From Clostridium_AD sp036569345 (GTDB lineage Bacteria > Bacillota > Clostridia > Clostridiales > Clostridiaceae), in assembly GCF_036569345.1 (NCBI RefSeq), contig NZ_DATCQT010000070.1, positions 1 through 64,000 of the forward strand: a DNA stretch of 64,000 bases, given 5' to 3'. Below the pieces are notes generated by a model. It was not told the DNA's origin and searched no databases. It saw nothing but the letters and a program-made list of their open reading frames with translations. Both the position numbers and the translations under genes were made by a program. This document shows, in pieces, positions 62,429 to 64,000 of this stretch. Position 1 is the stretch's first letter, and each line of letters starts with the position of its first letter.

Positions 62429-62588
62429 TTAATTACCATAGTTAAAGTATCTAGTGGACCCATAAATATTCTATTGATTGCATAGGGATTATCTATTCTT
62501 GAAGTAAATCCTGGATCTGTAGTTATTCCTAAATTATATCCTGCTGCATGTGTTGCTGACATTGTAGCAGAATTGTATGAACCCCTTA
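62429..62588 (-). pseudogene. C-terminal remnant of a polysaccharide deacetylase
   Basis: Minus-strand reading frame GSYNSATMSATHAAGY, GITTDPGFTSRIDNPYAI, NRIFMGP and LTMVIKT, which matches the C-terminal part of polysaccharide deacetylases (TTDPGF and PY-NRI segments). The catalytic N-terminal half is missing and an in-frame stop lies just upstream. Confidence 0.7.
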
Positions 62589-62606
62589 AATATGTTTACC
62601 TTTATA

Positions 62607-62750
62607 TTATTCCAACTTACACAAATAATATTGAAAAATAAGCCTATCTAATTCTTGACTTAGAGAAACGACATCATTATCAACAAGACTTTCGGTAACT
62701 GCTACTAATTTTTCCAATTTATTTCTAAGCAATTCTATTTGTATACTCAT
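62607..62750 (-). CDS. Spo0E-like aspartyl-phosphate phosphatase (47 aa)
   Basis: A complete 47-codon gene too short for ordinary gene finding. MSIQIELLRNKLEKL then SLSQELDRLIFQYY contains the SQELD motif of Spo0E-family phosphatases, which remove phosphate from Spo0A and so restrain sporulation. ATG with AAAAGGGTG before it. It overlaps no other gene; the deacetylase remnant lies just beyond its stop codon. Confidence 0.85.
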   Translation of the reverse strand: MSIQIELLRNKLEKLVAVTESLVDNDVVSLSQELDRLIFQYYLCKLE

Positions 62751-63063
62751 AATTTCACCCTTTTCTTTTATTACATAAATATGATTTTAATACATAATAA
62801 ACCAACATGCAATATATAATATAAAATAAATTGAATTCTAAATGAACAAATGGTTATGCTATATTTATTAACAAAAATTAACATAAAATTTGAATATAAA
62901 TCAGAATATTTAAAATAATGTGATATAATTTACATAGTAATATAATAATATAATATTGGTCATAAGCTTGAGGAGGTTTTGTGACACTCAAAGTATTATT
63001 AAAAAATTAAAAGGATTAAGAAAAAAGTTTAAAAGAAAAAATATTAAATGGGGGGATAATTAA
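62751..63063 (+). promoter_or_regulatory. Leader of the nucleotidase gene
   Basis: No larger gene. An extended -10 TGATATAAT at 62931-62939 suits a promoter. A very short frame with GAGGAGG before it (start GTG at about 62980, MTLKVLLKN) might be a leader peptide, but nothing else supports it. Confidence 0.4.
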
Positions 63064-64000
63064 ATGGTTAAAGTAAAAGGTGAAAAAATTCTTAGTTGGA
63101 TAATGACATTAACTTTAATATTATTTAATTTTAGTGGTGTTATTGGAGTTAAAAGTGTAAAGGCAGCTGAAAGTGTTACCGCTACCGGAGTGTCCTTAGA
63201 CAAGGCTACGCTTGGATTAGGTATTGGACAAGCTTCTACATTAATAGCGACAATATCTCCAGCTAATACTACTAATAAAGCTGTTACTTGGTCATCAAGT
63301 AATAATGCAGTAGCAACAGTATCTAATGGAGTAGTTACAGCAGTATCTTTAGGAACTGCAAGCATATCAGCTACAACAAATGATGGAAATATAAAATCAT
63401 CATTATGTGTTGTTACAGTTACTGCAAACGCACCACCCGCAAATAAAACTTTTGACATAATAGGAATTACAGATTTTCATGGTCAACTTTTGGACTCAAC
63501 AAATACAAAACCTATCGGAGCAGCGCTCTCGAAAGTAGTTAAAGATTTAAAAGCTACAAATCCAGATAGAACTCTCATCATTGGTGGAGGAGATTTATAT
63601 CAAGGAACACCAGTATCTAATGTATTACGTGGAGTTCCAGTTCAACAAGTATTATCAAATATGGGTATGGAAGTTACAGCCCTAGGAAATCATGAATTTG
63701 ATTGGGGTCTTGATGTAATTAATAATACTACCATGACTGGTGCAAACTATAGTATTGTTTGTGCTAACATGTACAAAAAAGGTACAAACGAAAGACCATA
63801 TCAACCTTACAAAATAATTACAAAAGATGGCGTAAGGATAGCAGTTGTTGGAGCTATACTTAAAGATGCGCCAACTATAATTATGCCAGCTTTAGTATCT
63901 CCTTTTGATTTTAGAGATCCAGCTACAGAAATTAATGCATCTGTAAAAGAAATCAGAGATGGAAATCTAGCTGATATAGTAATAGCTGATGTTCACGATG
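63064..64000 (+). CDS. Secreted 5'-nucleotidase/metallophosphatase with Ig-like domain (cut by window end)
   Basis: Partial, at least 312 codons, open at the right edge. Signal peptide to about AAE (residue 38); Big_2-type domain about residues 40-120 (ATGVSLDKATLGLGIGQAS, NGVVTAVSLGTASISAT); then a metallophosphatase: ITDFHGQL, GGGDLYQGTPVSN, and GNHEFDWG. These are metal-binding motifs of the UshA/CpdB 5'-nucleotidase family. Ribosome site GGGGGG. Secreted nucleotide degradation would supply nucleosides to the importer at 31.8-36.6 kb, an inference. Confidence 0.92.
   Translation, partial: MVKVKGEKILSWIMTLTLILFNFSGVIGVKSVKAAESVTATGVSLDKATLGLGIGQASTLIATISPANTTNKAVTWSSSNNAVATVSNGVVTAVSLGTASISATTNDGNIKSSLCVVTVTANAPPANKTFDIIGITDFHGQLLDSTNTKPIGAALSKVVKDLKATNPDRTLIIGGGDLYQGTPVSNVLRGVPVQQVLSNMGMEVTALGNHEFDWGLDVINNTTMTGANYSIVCANMYKKGTNERPYQPYKIITKDGVRIAVVGAILKDAPTIIMPALVSPFDFRDPATEINASVKEIRDGNLADIVIADVHD

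Noticed and set aside
63060..63458. 132-codon antisense frame
   Set aside because: Opposite strand of the secreted nucleotidase, whose signal peptide, Ig-like and phosphatase motifs are clear.

Overview
The window is low-GC DNA from a Gram-positive, spore-forming anaerobe that looks like Clostridium sensu stricto. The evidence is strongly AT-rich codon use, AGGAGG-type ribosome sites, TTG/GTG starts, T-tract hairpin terminators, a Spo0E-like phosphatase gene, a GlgC/GlgD pair, and the oxygen-independent (cbi) cobalamin route. I see no rRNA, tRNA, CRISPR array or prophage. No species can be named from the sequence alone.

Layout. 0-7.2 kb: housekeeping genes (sugar-type binding lipoprotein, PerR-like Fur regulator, PIN-PhoH ATPase, phosphodiester glycosidase-like protein, M50 protease, trmB). 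7.2-18.7 kb: a palindromic repeat element, then a cobalamin riboswitch driving cbiP-cbiB-hemA-sirC-type-hemC-cobA/hemD-hemB-hemL, and after more palindromes cbiT. 18.7-24.2 kb: DUF2164 protein, two tandem paralogous 64-residue proteins, an alpha/beta hydrolase, a duplicated palindromic element, asd and speD. 24.5-30.8 kb: glycogen operon glgC-glgD-glgA-glgP. 30.9-36.6 kb: guanine riboswitch, xpt and a BMP-type nucleoside ABC importer. 36.7-42.6 kb: cbiG, rpsA-like S1 protein, HNH-like protein, nitroreductase-like protein, znuCB, DUF3892 protein. 42.9-57.1 kb: cobT-cobC-cobU-cobS, a REP-associated tyrosine transposase (RAYT), then a second cobalamin riboswitch driving cbiK-cobD-cbiA-cbiC-cbiD-cbiE-cbiL-cbiF-cbiH-cbiJ. 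57.4-64 kb: secreted Ig-like/SH3 protein, a decayed IS605 element, degV-padR, a Uma2-family protein, gene remnants, a tiny Spo0E-like gene, and the start of a secreted 5'-nucleotidase cut by the window edge.

Together the genes make 5-aminolevulinate from glutamyl-tRNA (hemA, hemL), build uroporphyrinogen III (hemB, hemC, hemD domain), convert it to sirohydrochlorin (CobA domain, SirC-type dehydrogenase), insert cobalt (CbiK), contract and methylate the ring (CbiL, H, F, G, D, J, E, T, C), amidate it (CbiA, CbiP), and attach the aminopropanol arm and lower-ligand nucleotide (CobD, CbiB, CobU, CobT, CobC, CobS). The cob(I)alamin adenosyltransferase, lower-ligand synthesis and cobalt uptake are not seen here.

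The most unusual content is non-coding. (1) About 23 copies of a 19-22 bp REP-like sequence, GGGACGGTTAACAACTAAT, in both orientations, lie almost all in the gaps between cobalamin genes and bracket the RAYT gene. (2) Three large palindromes share a conserved core whose stems show compensatory changes while one copy has unrelated arms, which suggests a structured RNA or a mobile palindrome. (3) A second large-palindrome family flanks cbiT. (4) Two duplicated small genes carry a covarying leader hairpin. (5) Short tandem repeats and in-frame repeat-like insertions recur within and between genes.
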